In this document: positions 16,952 to 25,536 of the stretch, in pieces | Layout of the letters: every line of letters begins with the position of its first letter | How positions within the stretch are numbered: position 1 is the stretch's first letter | Assembly (NCBI GenBank): GCA_035495315.1 | Contig: DATJGF010000075.1 | Coordinates: 36,782 to 100,781, forward strand | DNA: 64,000 nt | From: DATJGF01 sp035495315 | Lineage (GTDB): Bacteria > Verrucomicrobiota > Verrucomicrobiia > Limisphaerales > UBA8199 | Direction: 5' to 3' | Position numbers and translations under genes: made by a program | The notes under the pieces: model-generated | Databases searched by the model: none | The model's input: the letters and a program-made list of their open reading frames with translations, nothing else | What the model was told of the DNA's origin: nothing

Positions 16952-17722
16952 ATGAAAAGCTTTTGCTTAACAGCCTTGGCATTTTTGGCCGTCATTGCCG
17001 TTGTTGGGCAAGCTCCAGCGGCGGAGAGTCCCGAGCGAACCGGATGGAAACTGACGTTCCACGATGACTTTAATGGTACCGCGCTGGATACCAACAAATG
17101 GAATCCCAACGATCCGTGGGGCCGTGAGCGGAACCACGAATTGCAGGCGTATGTGAAGAATGCCTTTGAAGTGCAGGACGGCATTCTTCACATCAAAGCA
17201 CAGAAGTTGTCCGCAAATTATGCCGGCAAGGATCGCGCGTATACGTCTGGGATGATGACGACATACCAGAAGTTCAGCCAGGAATATGGCCGATTTGAGA
17301 TCCGATGTCGGGTCCCCCAGGGCAAGGGGATGTGGCCGGCGTTTTGGTTATTGCCGGAACCGCTCGGTTGGCCGCCCGAAATTGACGTGCTGGAAATCCT
17401 CGGCCACGAACCGACCAAGGCATATATGACTCATCATTTCAGGGACGAAAAGAAACATCAGAGTCACGGCGGCTCGTGGGTCGGGCCGGACTTTTCAGCG
17501 GGGTTCCACGATTTTGCAGTCGAATGGTCGCCTCAGGCGATAGTCTGGTTTGTTGATGGGACCGAGCGGTTTCGGTCGGAACAGCACATTCCGCATACGA
17601 AAATGTATATGCTGGTAAATCTGGCTGTGGGCGGCGACTGGCCAGGAGCGCCGAACGAACAGACACTCCTGCCGGCCGCGCTCGATGTCGATTACGTCCG
17701 TGCTTACGAACGGATGCAATAG
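16952..17722 (+). CDS. Secreted GH16 family glycoside hydrolase
   Basis: 256 residues from MKSFCLTALAFLAVIAVVGQ, a signal peptide ending near APAAES. The concanavalin-like jelly roll shows WKLTFHDDFNGTALDTNKW at the front. The GH16 active-site motif EIDVLE has nucleophile E143 and acid/base E148. GH16 enzymes cleave beta-1,3 or beta-1,4 glucans and galactans such as laminarin, lichenan or agar; the exact polymer cannot be read here. GRFEIRCRVPQGKGMWPAFW is typical of laminarinase-like members. The longer upstream frame from 16895 is disfavoured because it hides the signal peptide. Confidence 0.9.
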   Translation: MKSFCLTALAFLAVIAVVGQAPAAESPERTGWKLTFHDDFNGTALDTNKWNPNDPWGRERNHELQAYVKNAFEVQDGILHIKAQKLSANYAGKDRAYTSGMMTTYQKFSQEYGRFEIRCRVPQGKGMWPAFWLLPEPLGWPPEIDVLEILGHEPTKAYMTHHFRDEKKHQSHGGSWVGPDFSAGFHDFAVEWSPQAIVWFVDGTERFRSEQHIPHTKMYMLVNLAVGGDWPGAPNEQTLLPAALDVDYVRAYERMQ

Positions 17723-17864
17723 ATGGGGCACCGTGTCGGATTTTCAAGTTTACGTGTCCTCCACCAAACTTCGCGGCAGTGCTCCGCAGTCATCCCTCGC
17801 CAACCTGCGCCCTTAGGTGAAACATGAGTTGCAGGGTCATTTGACTCCATTTAGTCTGTCAACC

Positions 17865-20495
17865 GTGAAGAAAATCCAGGTCGTGTTCCTTTTGGGGGCA
17901 ATTTCCAGTTTGGCAACTCCAGCATCCGCGATCATTGGCGGTCGGCAGCTCCTGCCAGGGCACGTTCCAGCGGTGGTGGCACGCTCCCAACCGATAGGTA
18001 GTTTGCCAGGAGATACTAATTTAAGGCTGGCAATTGGACTTCAGCTGCGCAACCGCGAAGAGCTGACGAATTTGATTGCGCAATTGTACGACCCGACCAA
18101 CCCGAGGTATCGGCAGTATCTGACGCCGGCAGAGTTCACGCGCCAATTCGGACCGACGCCGGAACAATACCAAGCGGTGATTGCGTTTGCGCGCGCGAAC
18201 AGATTAAACGTGGTCGGAACTCATCCAAACCGGGTGTTGTTGGATGTGCGCGGCAAGGCGGCCGATATCCAAAAGGCGTTTAATACGAATCTTCGCCTCT
18301 ACGCCCATCCTACTGAGGCACGCAACTTTTACGCGCCGGAGACGGAGCCCTCGGTCGACCCTGCGCTACGGTTGTTAGACGTGAGCGGCTTGGATAATTT
18401 CCGAAAGCCCCATCCAAAAAGCTTGAAGGCTACTCCGCTTCGGACAGAGCCCAAACCCCAAGCGGGGTCAGGACCAAATGGGACATACATGGGAGGGGAC
18501 TTTCGAGCGGTCTATGCGCGAAACTCGCCGCTAACCGGAACGGGCCAGATCCTGGGTTTGGTCGAATTCGATGGCTATTATACGAATGACATAGCGATCT
18601 ACCGAACGACGGCCGGTGTGCCTAATGTTCCGCTGCAGAACGTTTTGGTCGATGGCTTTGACGGTACGCCTAGCCCTGGCGCTAATAGTGGCAACAGCGA
18701 GGTGGCGCTGGACATTGAAGTAGCAATGTCGATGGCTCCTGGGTTATCGAAAATCCTCGTTTATGAGTCCGATCCCACCGGTATAGCCAACGACGTTATT
18801 AGCCGCATGGCGACCGATAATCTCGCCGCGCAAATGAGTTGCAGCTGGAGTTTCGGCACCGGCCCAGATGCTACTACCGAACAAATCTTCCAGCAGTTTG
18901 CCGTTCAGGGACAAACCTTTTTCAACGCGTCTGGTGATGATGGCGCCTTTGCCGGCTCAGTGCCGGTTCCCGGTGCCGATCCCTACATAACCATCGCCGG
19001 GGCGACTACCCTCACCACGACCGGACCCAAGGGCGCGTGGGTATCCGAAACGACATGGAACGCTGGCGGCGGTTTCTCCAGCAGCGGTGGTTACGATAAT
19101 TCGGTGTCGCTGCCCATTTGGCAACAAGGGGTCGACATGACGGCCAATCGGGGTTCGACCGCGGCACGCAATGTTCCTGATGTATCGATGGTCGGCGACC
19201 AGATTTTCATCGTTGCAGATAATGGACAATCGGAAACGGTTCGTGGCACAAGCGTCTCGGCCCCGCTTTGGGCAGGCCTCACTGCGTTAATGAACCAAAG
19301 GGCCGCCTCGGAAGGACATAGCAGCATCGGATTTCTTAACCCTGCACTTTATGCGCTCGGGCGGGGGGCGAACCACAGCGTCTATTTCCACGACGTGACT
19401 ACCGGCAACAACACCAACAGCAGCAGTCCAACCGGTTTCTTCGCCGTAGCGGGCTACGATCTCTGCACTGGATGGGGTACGCCGATCGGTCAGAACTTGA
19501 TCGACGCGTTGGCGCTTCCGGACGGGATGGGAGTCTTGCCGGCGATGGGTTTTAGCGCCAATGGTCCAGTTGGTGGTCCTTTCACGACGTCGACGCAAAC
19601 CTTTACCATTACCAATTCGAGTGCAGCATCGTTCGATTGGGCAGTCGTTGACGACGCCTCGTGGCTCGATGTCGGTCCCAGCGAGGGCACACTGACTCAG
19701 CTTAGTGGCACAAACGTGGTGGTTGGCTTGAATCCGAATGCCAGCTTGTTGGCGGCTGGAACCTATACTGCCCATCTCACCTTCACAAATTTAACCACCC
19801 ATTTTGTTCAAAAACGCCAGATCAATCTCTCAATTGGTTCTTCTCTGGTTCTCAATGGCGGTTTCGAGAGCGGCGATTTTTCATACTGGCAGCTCAATGA
19901 CCTGTTCAGTTTCGTCGACGACGGTTCCAACACAGGCATAACTCCACGGGGAGGCAACTTTGTCGCCGCCTTGGGTCAGATCGGGTCACTTGGCACGCTC
20001 GCCCAATCCTTTCAGACTTTGGCTGGCCAGCCTTACCTGCTTTCTTTGTGGCTAATAGTTTCGGCCGATATTAACGGATTAACGACCCCCAACGTGTTGC
20101 GTGTGCAATGGAACAGCAAAAATGTATTCGCGGCATCCAATTTGTCCGATAGCGGGTGGACCAATTTGCAGTTCATGGTCACGGGCACAAGCCCCAGCAG
20201 CACGCTCCAATTCTTGTTTCGAGATGATCCGGCTTACTTGGGGCTGGACGACGTCAGCCTGATTCCCGTGCCAACGCCTGCGTTCACATCTATCGTTCAA
20301 GCCAACGGCTCAATCCAACTTAACTGGACCAGTCTCGCGGGCCTCTCGTATCAGCTGCAATACAAAGCCAGTCTGACGCAGGCCAATTGGACAAATCTGG
20401 GCAGCCCGATTGAGGCCAACGATACAACGACCACTGCTACGGATCCGAACGCCAATGCGGGTTCGGGCTTTTACCGACTCCTGCTGCTTCCTTAA
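17865..20495 (+). CDS. Secreted S53 (sedolisin/kumamolisin-type) peptidase
   Basis: About 876 residues from a GTG giving MKKIQVVFLLGAISSLATPASA, a clean signal peptide; an in-frame GTG at 17817 is the alternative. An activation pro-domain (about 40-200) precedes the subtilisin-like catalytic domain. NSEVALDIE gives E279 and D283, SGDDGAF the oxyanion Asp, and GTSVSAP the nucleophile S463; the calcium loop is TGWGTP. Downstream are a BACON-like domain, a jelly-roll lectin-like domain (LVLNGGFESGDFSYW) and a C-terminal YQLQYKASL..ANWTNLG module. It is an acid-stable-type serine-carboxyl endopeptidase, probably for extracellular protein degradation. Confidence 0.9.
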   Translation: MKKIQVVFLLGAISSLATPASAIIGGRQLLPGHVPAVVARSQPIGSLPGDTNLRLAIGLQLRNREELTNLIAQLYDPTNPRYRQYLTPAEFTRQFGPTPEQYQAVIAFARANRLNVVGTHPNRVLLDVRGKAADIQKAFNTNLRLYAHPTEARNFYAPETEPSVDPALRLLDVSGLDNFRKPHPKSLKATPLRTEPKPQAGSGPNGTYMGGDFRAVYARNSPLTGTGQILGLVEFDGYYTNDIAIYRTTAGVPNVPLQNVLVDGFDGTPSPGANSGNSEVALDIEVAMSMAPGLSKILVYESDPTGIANDVISRMATDNLAAQMSCSWSFGTGPDATTEQIFQQFAVQGQTFFNASGDDGAFAGSVPVPGADPYITIAGATTLTTTGPKGAWVSETTWNAGGGFSSSGGYDNSVSLPIWQQGVDMTANRGSTAARNVPDVSMVGDQIFIVADNGQSETVRGTSVSAPLWAGLTALMNQRAASEGHSSIGFLNPALYALGRGANHSVYFHDVTTGNNTNSSSPTGFFAVAGYDLCTGWGTPIGQNLIDALALPDGMGVLPAMGFSANGPVGGPFTTSTQTFTITNSSAASFDWAVVDDASWLDVGPSEGTLTQLSGTNVVVGLNPNASLLAAGTYTAHLTFTNLTTHFVQKRQINLSIGSSLVLNGGFESGDFSYWQLNDLFSFVDDGSNTGITPRGGNFVAALGQIGSLGTLAQSFQTLAGQPYLLSLWLIVSADINGLTTPNVLRVQWNSKNVFAASNLSDSGWTNLQFMVTGTSPSSTLQFLFRDDPAYLGLDDVSLIPVPTPAFTSIVQANGSIQLNWTSLAGLSYQLQYKASLTQANWTNLGSPIEANDTTTTATDPNANAGSGFYRLLLLP

Positions 20496-20608
20496 GCAAT
20501 CTTCAGCCGGGCGCTGCACTGCCCGAAAAGACACTTGACTGAGCACACCAGAAGTAGACGCTGGGATATGTGTTTAGATCGCAAAAACATCTCATCAAAG
20601 GATTATAT

Positions 20609-21415
20609 ATGTTCTCGATTTGCGTTTTTCGGCGGGTTTCGTTTTGGCTTGGCATACTAGCCTGGGGTGCGGCTCTCGACACGTTCGCCGACGACCTGGT
20701 GAAGGCTAAGGACGGCTCCGGCGTATATGGCTATAAGGACACTCCGAAGCTGCCGTGGTGCCAATGGCTGGTGCACGATCCCGATCGCCCGAATCCTAAA
20801 CGGGTCGATCCTGGCAAAGCCGGTCCCCCGGCGCCCGTGCCGGCCGATGCGATTGTGTTGTTCGACGGGCAGGATGTGTCGAAATGGCAACCACTGGGCG
20901 ACTGGAAGGTGGAGGATGGCTGCCTGGTGTCAGGCAACGGTCAATTCGCGACCAAAGAAAGCTTCGGCGATATGCAACTGCACGTCGAGTGGATGGGACC
21001 TGCTCATTTTGAAGGTCCCTGGTACAACCAGGGGAACAACGGGGTCTTACTCATGAATATGTTTGAGATCCAAATCTTCGATTCCCTTAACGAGAAGATC
21101 TATCCCGATGGTGCCTGCGGCGCCATTTACGGGCAGACCCCGCCGTACGTCAATGCGACTCGGCCGCCGGGAGAATGGCAGAGCTTCGACATTGCTTTCA
21201 TCGCGCCGAGATTCGAAGGTGACAAGCTGGTGGCGCCGGCGAGGGTGACGGTATTCCACAACGGCGTGCTCATATTATTGAATGAGGAGATTCACGGTGG
21301 GACGGGGCATCGGATCGTGCCGGAGTATAAAACCAAAATCACGCAGGGACCTCTCGCCTTTGGCGGACATGGATGTCCGGTGAAATTTCGCAATATTTGG
21401 CTGCGGCACTTGTAA
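20609..21415 (+). CDS. Secreted DUF1080 (3-keto-glycoside hydrolase-like) protein
   Basis: About 268 residues from MFSICVFRRVSFWLGILAWG, an N-terminal signal; a frame start at 20570 is also possible. The DUF1080 beta-sandwich is recognised by IVLFDGQDVSKWQPLGDW, NNGVLLMNMFEIQIFDS and the closing FRNIWLRHL. The family is very common in Planctomycetes and Verrucomicrobia, and some members cleave 3-keto-glycosides. The signal and neighbouring secreted hydrolases suggest a periplasmic or extracellular carbohydrate role. It is convergent with the FNR-like regulator gene, 10 bases away. Confidence 0.85.
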   Translation: MFSICVFRRVSFWLGILAWGAALDTFADDLVKAKDGSGVYGYKDTPKLPWCQWLVHDPDRPNPKRVDPGKAGPPAPVPADAIVLFDGQDVSKWQPLGDWKVEDGCLVSGNGQFATKESFGDMQLHVEWMGPAHFEGPWYNQGNNGVLLMNMFEIQIFDSLNEKIYPDGACGAIYGQTPPYVNATRPPGEWQSFDIAFIAPRFEGDKLVAPARVTVFHNGVLILLNEEIHGGTGHRIVPEYKTKITQGPLAFGGHGCPVKFRNIWLRHL

Positions 21416-21425
21416 ACAGCCGCTT

Positions 21426-22145
21426 CTATTCTCCCAGATTCCGGCGCAGCAACACATTCAGGCGCGCAGGTGAGAGTACAGTCACCGTTCGCCCCTTGAC
21501 GGCCAGGAGTTTTTGCTGACGAAATTTGGCAAGCGTGCGGGAAAAGGTTTCGCTGACCGTCCCCAGCTCCGCAGCCAAAGTTCGTTTGGTCATCGTGAGT
21601 TCAATTCGCGCGGGTTTTTCGCTGCGTGGGTCGGGACAGCGTTTGACCAGCCAATTAGCGAGTCGCGTTTCCACATCTTTCAGAGTCAGATCCTCCAACT
21701 GGCCGACGAGAACGCGCAAATGGCTGCTCATCGAGCCGAGCATGCGTAATGCGAGCTCGGGCTGGCGCCTCAGCAGCGCCAAAATACCGTCCTTCTGGAC
21801 CAGTAACACCTGCGAGGATTCCAAAGCACAGGCGTCGGCGGGATAGCCGGTTTCCGAAGCAAGCGCTACTTCGGCGAACGATTCGCCGGTACGAAAAACA
21901 TGAATGATTTGTTCCTTACCGGCGGCGGTGACCCGGTGAACGTTCACCGCTCCACGCTGCACGATGTAAAAGCCACTCGCAGGATCGCCTTCATGGAACA
22001 GATAATCCCCCTTCGATAAGGTCTTTACTACTGTCACCGCGGCGATGTTCTCGAGATCCTGGGGAGGAAGACCGGTGAAGAGCTGGCAACTACGCAGGGT
22101 GCTGACGATACCTATTTTTTTGAATTCATCCAACGCGATGGACAT
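21426..22145 (-). CDS. Crp/Fnr-family regulator, DNR-like
   Basis: 239 residues from MSIALDEFKKIGIVSTLRSC. The cyclic-nucleotide-like sensor domain (about 20-140) has GDYLFHEGDPASGFYIV. The C-terminal winged helix (about 150-235) has TKRTLAAELGTVSETFSRTL, whose E-x-x-SR recognition helix matches FNR/DNR/FixK. The Fe-S cysteine cluster of FNR is absent, so oxygen sensing by a [4Fe-4S] cluster is unlikely; NO or haem-based DNR-like sensing is more plausible. It is the last gene of the operon headed by a matching dyad at 25565-25578, which suggests autoregulation. A longer frame to 22250 overlaps the upstream gene and is disfavoured. Confidence 0.88.
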   Translation of the reverse strand: MSIALDEFKKIGIVSTLRSCQLFTGLPPQDLENIAAVTVVKTLSKGDYLFHEGDPASGFYIVQRGAVNVHRVTAAGKEQIIHVFRTGESFAEVALASETGYPADACALESSQVLLVQKDGILALLRRQPELALRMLGSMSSHLRVLVGQLEDLTLKDVETRLANWLVKRCPDPRSEKPARIELTMTKRTLAAELGTVSETFSRTLAKFRQQKLLAVKGRTVTVLSPARLNVLLRRNLGE

Positions 22146-22158
22146 TACGGTCGATGAT

Positions 22159-22404
22159 TCAAGCAGGTTCACGCCAGAAGTAAACCATCCAGTCTGCGCC
22201 CGGCCCGTGTTCGACCTTCGAAGCAAAGCCTGCACTTCCCAGTTTCTCAATTAGCGGGGAAGGCAGGAAGGGGGCTACAATTATCAAACCCTGGTCGGGC
22301 TTGAGATCGCTCACTCGTTGGAGAATCTGAGGAAATGGCTCGATCCCTTTCTGGATAAGCTGACGAACATCAAGCCGTTTGAATTTGCTGACCGGCGGCA
22401 TCAT
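22159..22404 (-). CDS. DUF2249 protein
   Basis: About 81 residues. FKRLDVRQLIQKGIEPFPQI, GLIIVAPFLPSPLIEKLGSAGF and WMVYFWRE are the three marks of DUF2249, a TusA-like alpha/beta domain. The preferred ATG at 22404 follows a GAGG; the open frame extends to a TTG at 22452. The stop is 13 bases before the regulator start. DUF2249 proteins repeatedly occur with haemerythrins, NO-related oxidases and Fe-S factors, but no biochemical function is established. Confidence 0.8.
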   Translation of the reverse strand: MMPPVSKFKRLDVRQLIQKGIEPFPQILQRVSDLKPDQGLIIVAPFLPSPLIEKLGSAGFASKVEHGPGADWMVYFWREPA

Positions 22405-22540
22405 ATCGCCTCGCTGAGGAAGATAGCTCAGATACGGGTCATCTCGCGACAAAGCTGTTGTGATTGTGCGACGCGAACCAGACCACGTCCCGCCTGCAAG
22501 CGTCGTTCACCAGGTTAACTGGCAGGGGAGATCACGTAGC

Positions 22541-22852
22541 TCACTCCCCGCCGCAGCAACTGGGAACGGGGTCCGACAACCTCGGCAGGGCTTTTAATTT
22601 TGTGATTTTGACGCGGAACTCATCAGGGCCTTTGACCAGGTGTTCCCAGGTAAAGGCCTCCGGCCATTGTGCCGCGAACTGATAACGAAGCGGCACCGGG
22701 TCGTGGTCATTCAACAGAATAAAGTGATCACCGACAGGCAGTTCGAGCCAGGTGCGGATAATCAAGCCGTGTTTGATCGAGCAAGGGATGGGACGTACAT
22801 CCATCACTTTATCGGGGCCAATGAGGTTCTCAGTTTGTATCGTGTTGTTCAT
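22541..22852 (-). CDS. DUF2249 protein with C-terminal Cys pair
   Basis: 103 residues: VMDVRPIPCSIKHGLIIRTW, LPVGDHFILLNDHDPVPL and a beta-rich end. It represents the DUF2249 subgroup with a Cys-x-x-x-His near the first helix, plus a terminal SCCGGE that could bind metal or be redox-active. It sits between the DUF59 gene (19 bases) and the other small DUF2249 gene, all minus strand, in the presumed NO/low-oxygen operon. Function unknown. Confidence 0.8.
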   Translation of the reverse strand: MNNTIQTENLIGPDKVMDVRPIPCSIKHGLIIRTWLELPVGDHFILLNDHDPVPLRYQFAAQWPEAFTWEHLVKGPDEFRVKITKLKALPRLSDPVPSCCGGE

Positions 22853-22871
22853 ATATAATGGATTGTTTGTA

Positions 22872-23183
22872 TCAGAAACTTCTGACGCCGGTGGCTGCGC
22901 GGCCGGCCTCCGTCATCATGGATGGATGCCAAGGTGGATCCCAAACGACTTCAACTTCGGCCGACTCGACACCCTCAATGCCAAAGAGGGCGTTCTGAGC
23001 TCCGCGGCGAATGCTCTCGTGCATTGGACAACCCTGTGTAGTAAGCGTCATCACCACCTCGACGTGTGGACCGGTAATGCTAATGCTGTAGACCAGGCCA
23101 AGATCCACAATGTTGCAGCCGAGCTCCGGGTCGAGGACCTCGCGAAGTGTTTCCAGAACGGCAGTTTCAGTGACAGTATTCAT
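22872..23183 (-). CDS. DUF59 metal-sulfur cluster assembly factor
   Basis: 103 residues of the DUF59/MIP18-PaaD type: LDPELGCNIVDLGLVYSI, MTLTTQGCPMHESI with a conserved Cys, and VVWDPPWHPSMMT. Members help mature Fe-S proteins. It overlaps the upstream membrane-protein gene by 4 bases (ATGA), so they are coupled. A second DUF59 protein (SufT) lies in the suf cluster at 56713-57261. Having this copy inside a stress operon suggests dedicated cluster repair or assembly. Confidence 0.88.
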   Translation of the reverse strand: MNTVTETAVLETLREVLDPELGCNIVDLGLVYSISITGPHVEVVMTLTTQGCPMHESIRRGAQNALFGIEGVESAEVEVVWDPPWHPSMMTEAGRAATGVRSF

Positions 23184-24634
23184 GTAGACGCGCGAGTCCG
23201 AGTCGCGGAGATGGAAACCAGAGGTTTGAGGCGCGGCCGGAGCAGATGACTAAGGATCATAGCGACGTTCACAGCGAGGGTTGCCACGCTTAGCATCAGC
23301 AGGAGGCACCCCGCGCGGACGATCGTTGCGCTAGAGCCGGCGATCGCCGCGGAAGTCACAGCGACACCGACCACGAAACTAAAATATCCAACTGCCTGTA
23401 ATCGCGAGGAATACAAGTCCGCAAGAGACGGCACTTGTGCGTGCCCGATATGCTGGCTGTATTGCCCATACCAAACCAGGAATGGAATGATTTTGTAGAG
23501 CATTCCCATTACGGCAAAAGTGACAACACCGATTAGGCCTACGAAGCCATAGACATTTTCCAATTGTCCTGTGAACGGATTTAAAGGGAGCCTCGGCCAG
23601 GAAAGCACCAGGGCGAGGGCCGAGACCGGAAGCAACAGCATTATTGCGGTGAGAAAATATTTGATCCCCCAATCCAGACTCTTGCGTTTTCGGGCACGTA
23701 AGATCGCCCCCAATTCCCACCCGTAAATACCCAGCGCCACGACAATCATCAAAGCGAATCCGAATTTCCAGGGACTGCGCCAGAGAATTGTTACAAACGA
23801 GCCGGCCAGACCAAGATTCAGCAAAGCTACACTTGTTCCCGCCCGGCGTCGGCTTTGCACCTCGCTCAGCGTGAACATTGGGATGAGTTTGTAGGAAACG
23901 CCGATCAACAGGATCGTGAACAGGCCGACGGCACCGAGGTGCGCATGAGCGTGCATCGCGCTGATCGCATCGAAATGAGACATGAACCCCGCGATGGAAC
24001 GCAAGCCGCTGACGAGCGTTCGCACTCCTCCGGCCGTCGCAAGCCCGCTTGTCGATTCGTAAGTGCATTTGCCAATTGCCAGTGACAGCCCGGCCGTGAT
24101 GGTCAAGGCAATCCAAGCCAGCGCGGCAGCAACGGCGGTGGCGGTAACATTCCACCTGGGGACCCGGCGCAAGGTGCGGACCATGTTATAAACGAAGAGC
24201 CCGAGACCAAAAGCCAGGCCGGAACCGAAATGGCCGACTTGTTTCATATTCCAGATTCGAAACATGCACACCATCCCGATGAATCCGACGATGTGGAAAA
24301 TGAAATGCCACCAGGCCAACCGCTCGCTGTAAAGCCGGGTTTCCAGGGCGACAGGAACAAGCTGGTACATCGCGCCCACAATGATCGAGCAGATCCAGCC
24401 CAGCACGAACAGGTGCGTAACCGCGATGATATATTGATTGTAATGATAAGTCGCCAGGAGGTCCGGCCGGAACAGGAGCCAGCAACTTCCCGTGATCAAA
24501 GCCAGCAAACCGGTGAGGATAAATGCCAGCGGCAAAGCCACTGAGGGCGCATTGACGCCGAGTTGAGCAGTGCCGGCAATCACTTGCCGCGGCGGTGACT
24601 CAACGGCGGCTGATATGGGTAAGGAAACTACCAT
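23180..24634 (-). CDS. Haem-copper oxidase subunit I-like membrane protein
   Basis: About 484 residues and some 12 hydrophobic helices. Two segments resemble the haem-binding helices of CcoN/NorB-type proteins: THLFVLGWICSIIVGAMYQL near the front, and MHAHAHLGAVGLFTILLIG followed by SYKLIP. A complete CuB site cannot be confirmed by eye, so oxygen or NO reductase activity is uncertain; a haem-carrying sensor or NnrS-like role is possible. The start is placed at ATG 24634, overlapping the DUF2249 gene by 35 bases; an in-frame GTG at 24583 would remove the overlap. It is central to the operon. Confidence 0.72.
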   Translation of the reverse strand: MVVSLPISAAVESPPRQVIAGTAQLGVNAPSVALPLAFILTGLLALITGSCWLLFRPDLLATYHYNQYIIAVTHLFVLGWICSIIVGAMYQLVPVALETRLYSERLAWWHFIFHIVGFIGMVCMFRIWNMKQVGHFGSGLAFGLGLFVYNMVRTLRRVPRWNVTATAVAAALAWIALTITAGLSLAIGKCTYESTSGLATAGGVRTLVSGLRSIAGFMSHFDAISAMHAHAHLGAVGLFTILLIGVSYKLIPMFTLSEVQSRRRAGTSVALLNLGLAGSFVTILWRSPWKFGFALMIVVALGIYGWELGAILRARKRKSLDWGIKYFLTAIMLLLPVSALALVLSWPRLPLNPFTGQLENVYGFVGLIGVVTFAVMGMLYKIIPFLVWYGQYSQHIGHAQVPSLADLYSSRLQAVGYFSFVVGVAVTSAAIAGSSATIVRAGCLLLMLSVATLAVNVAMILSHLLRPRLKPLVSISATRTRAST

Positions 24635-25103
24635 CGGAGAGCTCTTTGGTTTCTGCAGTGAAGCCGCGGTTTTCGAGATGTGTATACAAGTGCAGAGGGC
24701 GGCGATCGGTGCGAGCATCCAGGCAAGCCCCTGGCGGCAGAGAAGTCAATGCCTCGAGAACTTTCACCATCGGCTGCGGTGGCTCAAGGCCACGCGCATC
24801 GATTTCCACTGCGGCACCTTCGGGAATTGCACGCTCGCTGGGCATGGGTTGGTTGTCTTTTGTTTCACCACGATCTATCCGCGTAAAGAGCGCTTCCCAA
24901 TCGCCATTTGCCGCAGGTTTAGCAGTGTGACTGAATCCCTGGTTTTCAAGCACCCGAAACAAGGGTACTGGCTCAAACGGGGCGAGAATCCGAAGCTTTT
25001 CGCCTGGTGTGACTTTTGCTGCCGCCGCCATAATCTTCGAAAACGGTTCGCGTCCATTACGGATATCATCCCGGACATCAAGGGTGATAATTTGATTGTT
25101 CAT
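24600..25103 (-). CDS. Tandem double-DUF2249 protein
   Basis: 167 residues with two successive DUF2249 domains. Domain 1 (about 5-75) has ITLDVRDDIRNGREPFSKIM and LRILAPFEPVPLFRVLENQGF. Domain 2 (about 95-165) has VEIDARGLEPPQPMVKVLEA and LHLYTHLENRGF. The linker is charged. With the two downstream genes, four copies of this TusA-like domain are encoded in one operon. The second gene of the operon, it lies 28 bases after the cupin stop. Biochemical role unknown. Confidence 0.82.
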   Translation of the reverse strand: MNNQIITLDVRDDIRNGREPFSKIMAAAAKVTPGEKLRILAPFEPVPLFRVLENQGFSHTAKPAANGDWEALFTRIDRGETKDNQPMPSERAIPEGAAVEIDARGLEPPQPMVKVLEALTSLPPGACLDARTDRRPLHLYTHLENRGFTAETKELSDGSFLTHISRR

Positions 25104-25131
25104 TGGGTCTGTTTCCCGCCCGGCACGCGAT

Positions 25132-25530
25132 TCAGGTTTGGGGTGTCAACGCGCTTCGAACACCAATGATGTCGGCCTGCTCAGGCAGTCGGAATGGTTT
25201 GGACAAGGTGAGCAGCATTGAGAATTGGCTCGTCGCTTTGACCGCGTGCGGGAGGTTTGGCGGCATATAAACCAAATCCCCCGATTTCAATTGGTGCGGT
25301 TTGCCTGCGAGTGAGAATTCACATTGGCCCGAGAGCACCTGTATCAAAGCGTGCTGTGTTGAAGTGTGCTCGGTTAATTCCTGGCCTTCGGCAAAACCAA
25401 ACAACACGACTCGCAGATTGGGTGTGCGTAACAAGGTGCGGCTGACAATCCCGTTGGGCGCAAACTGCGTTTGGTCCGTCAGGGATAATACCTCTTCGCG
25501 TTCGGGTTGGATCAGCGGTCGTTCATTCAT
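25132..25530 (-). CDS. Cupin protein, first gene of the DNR-type operon
   Basis: 132 residues of one cupin barrel: GQELTEHTSTQHALIQVLSG and LKSGDLVYMPPNLPHAVKA, with His ligands in both motifs, although motif 1 has only part of the usual His-x-His. Short cupins of this kind often appear beside DUF2249 and haemerythrin genes in NO-stress clusters. The ATG at 25530 coincides with the transcription start predicted from the promoter at 25537-25578, so translation may be leaderless. No Shine-Dalgarno is present. Confidence 0.82.
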   Translation of the reverse strand: MNERPLIQPEREEVLSLTDQTQFAPNGIVSRTLLRTPNLRVVLFGFAEGQELTEHTSTQHALIQVLSGQCEFSLAGKPHQLKSGDLVYMPPNLPHAVKATSQFSMLLTLSKPFRLPEQADIIGVRSALTPQT

Positions 25531-25536
25531 GAGCCC

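Noticed and set aside
22855..22880. Possible FNR half-sites (attgtttgtatcag) upstream of a DUF2249 gene
   Set aside because: The half-sites are not symmetric, the spacing is off by one, and the position lies inside an operon already served by the dyad at 25565-25578.
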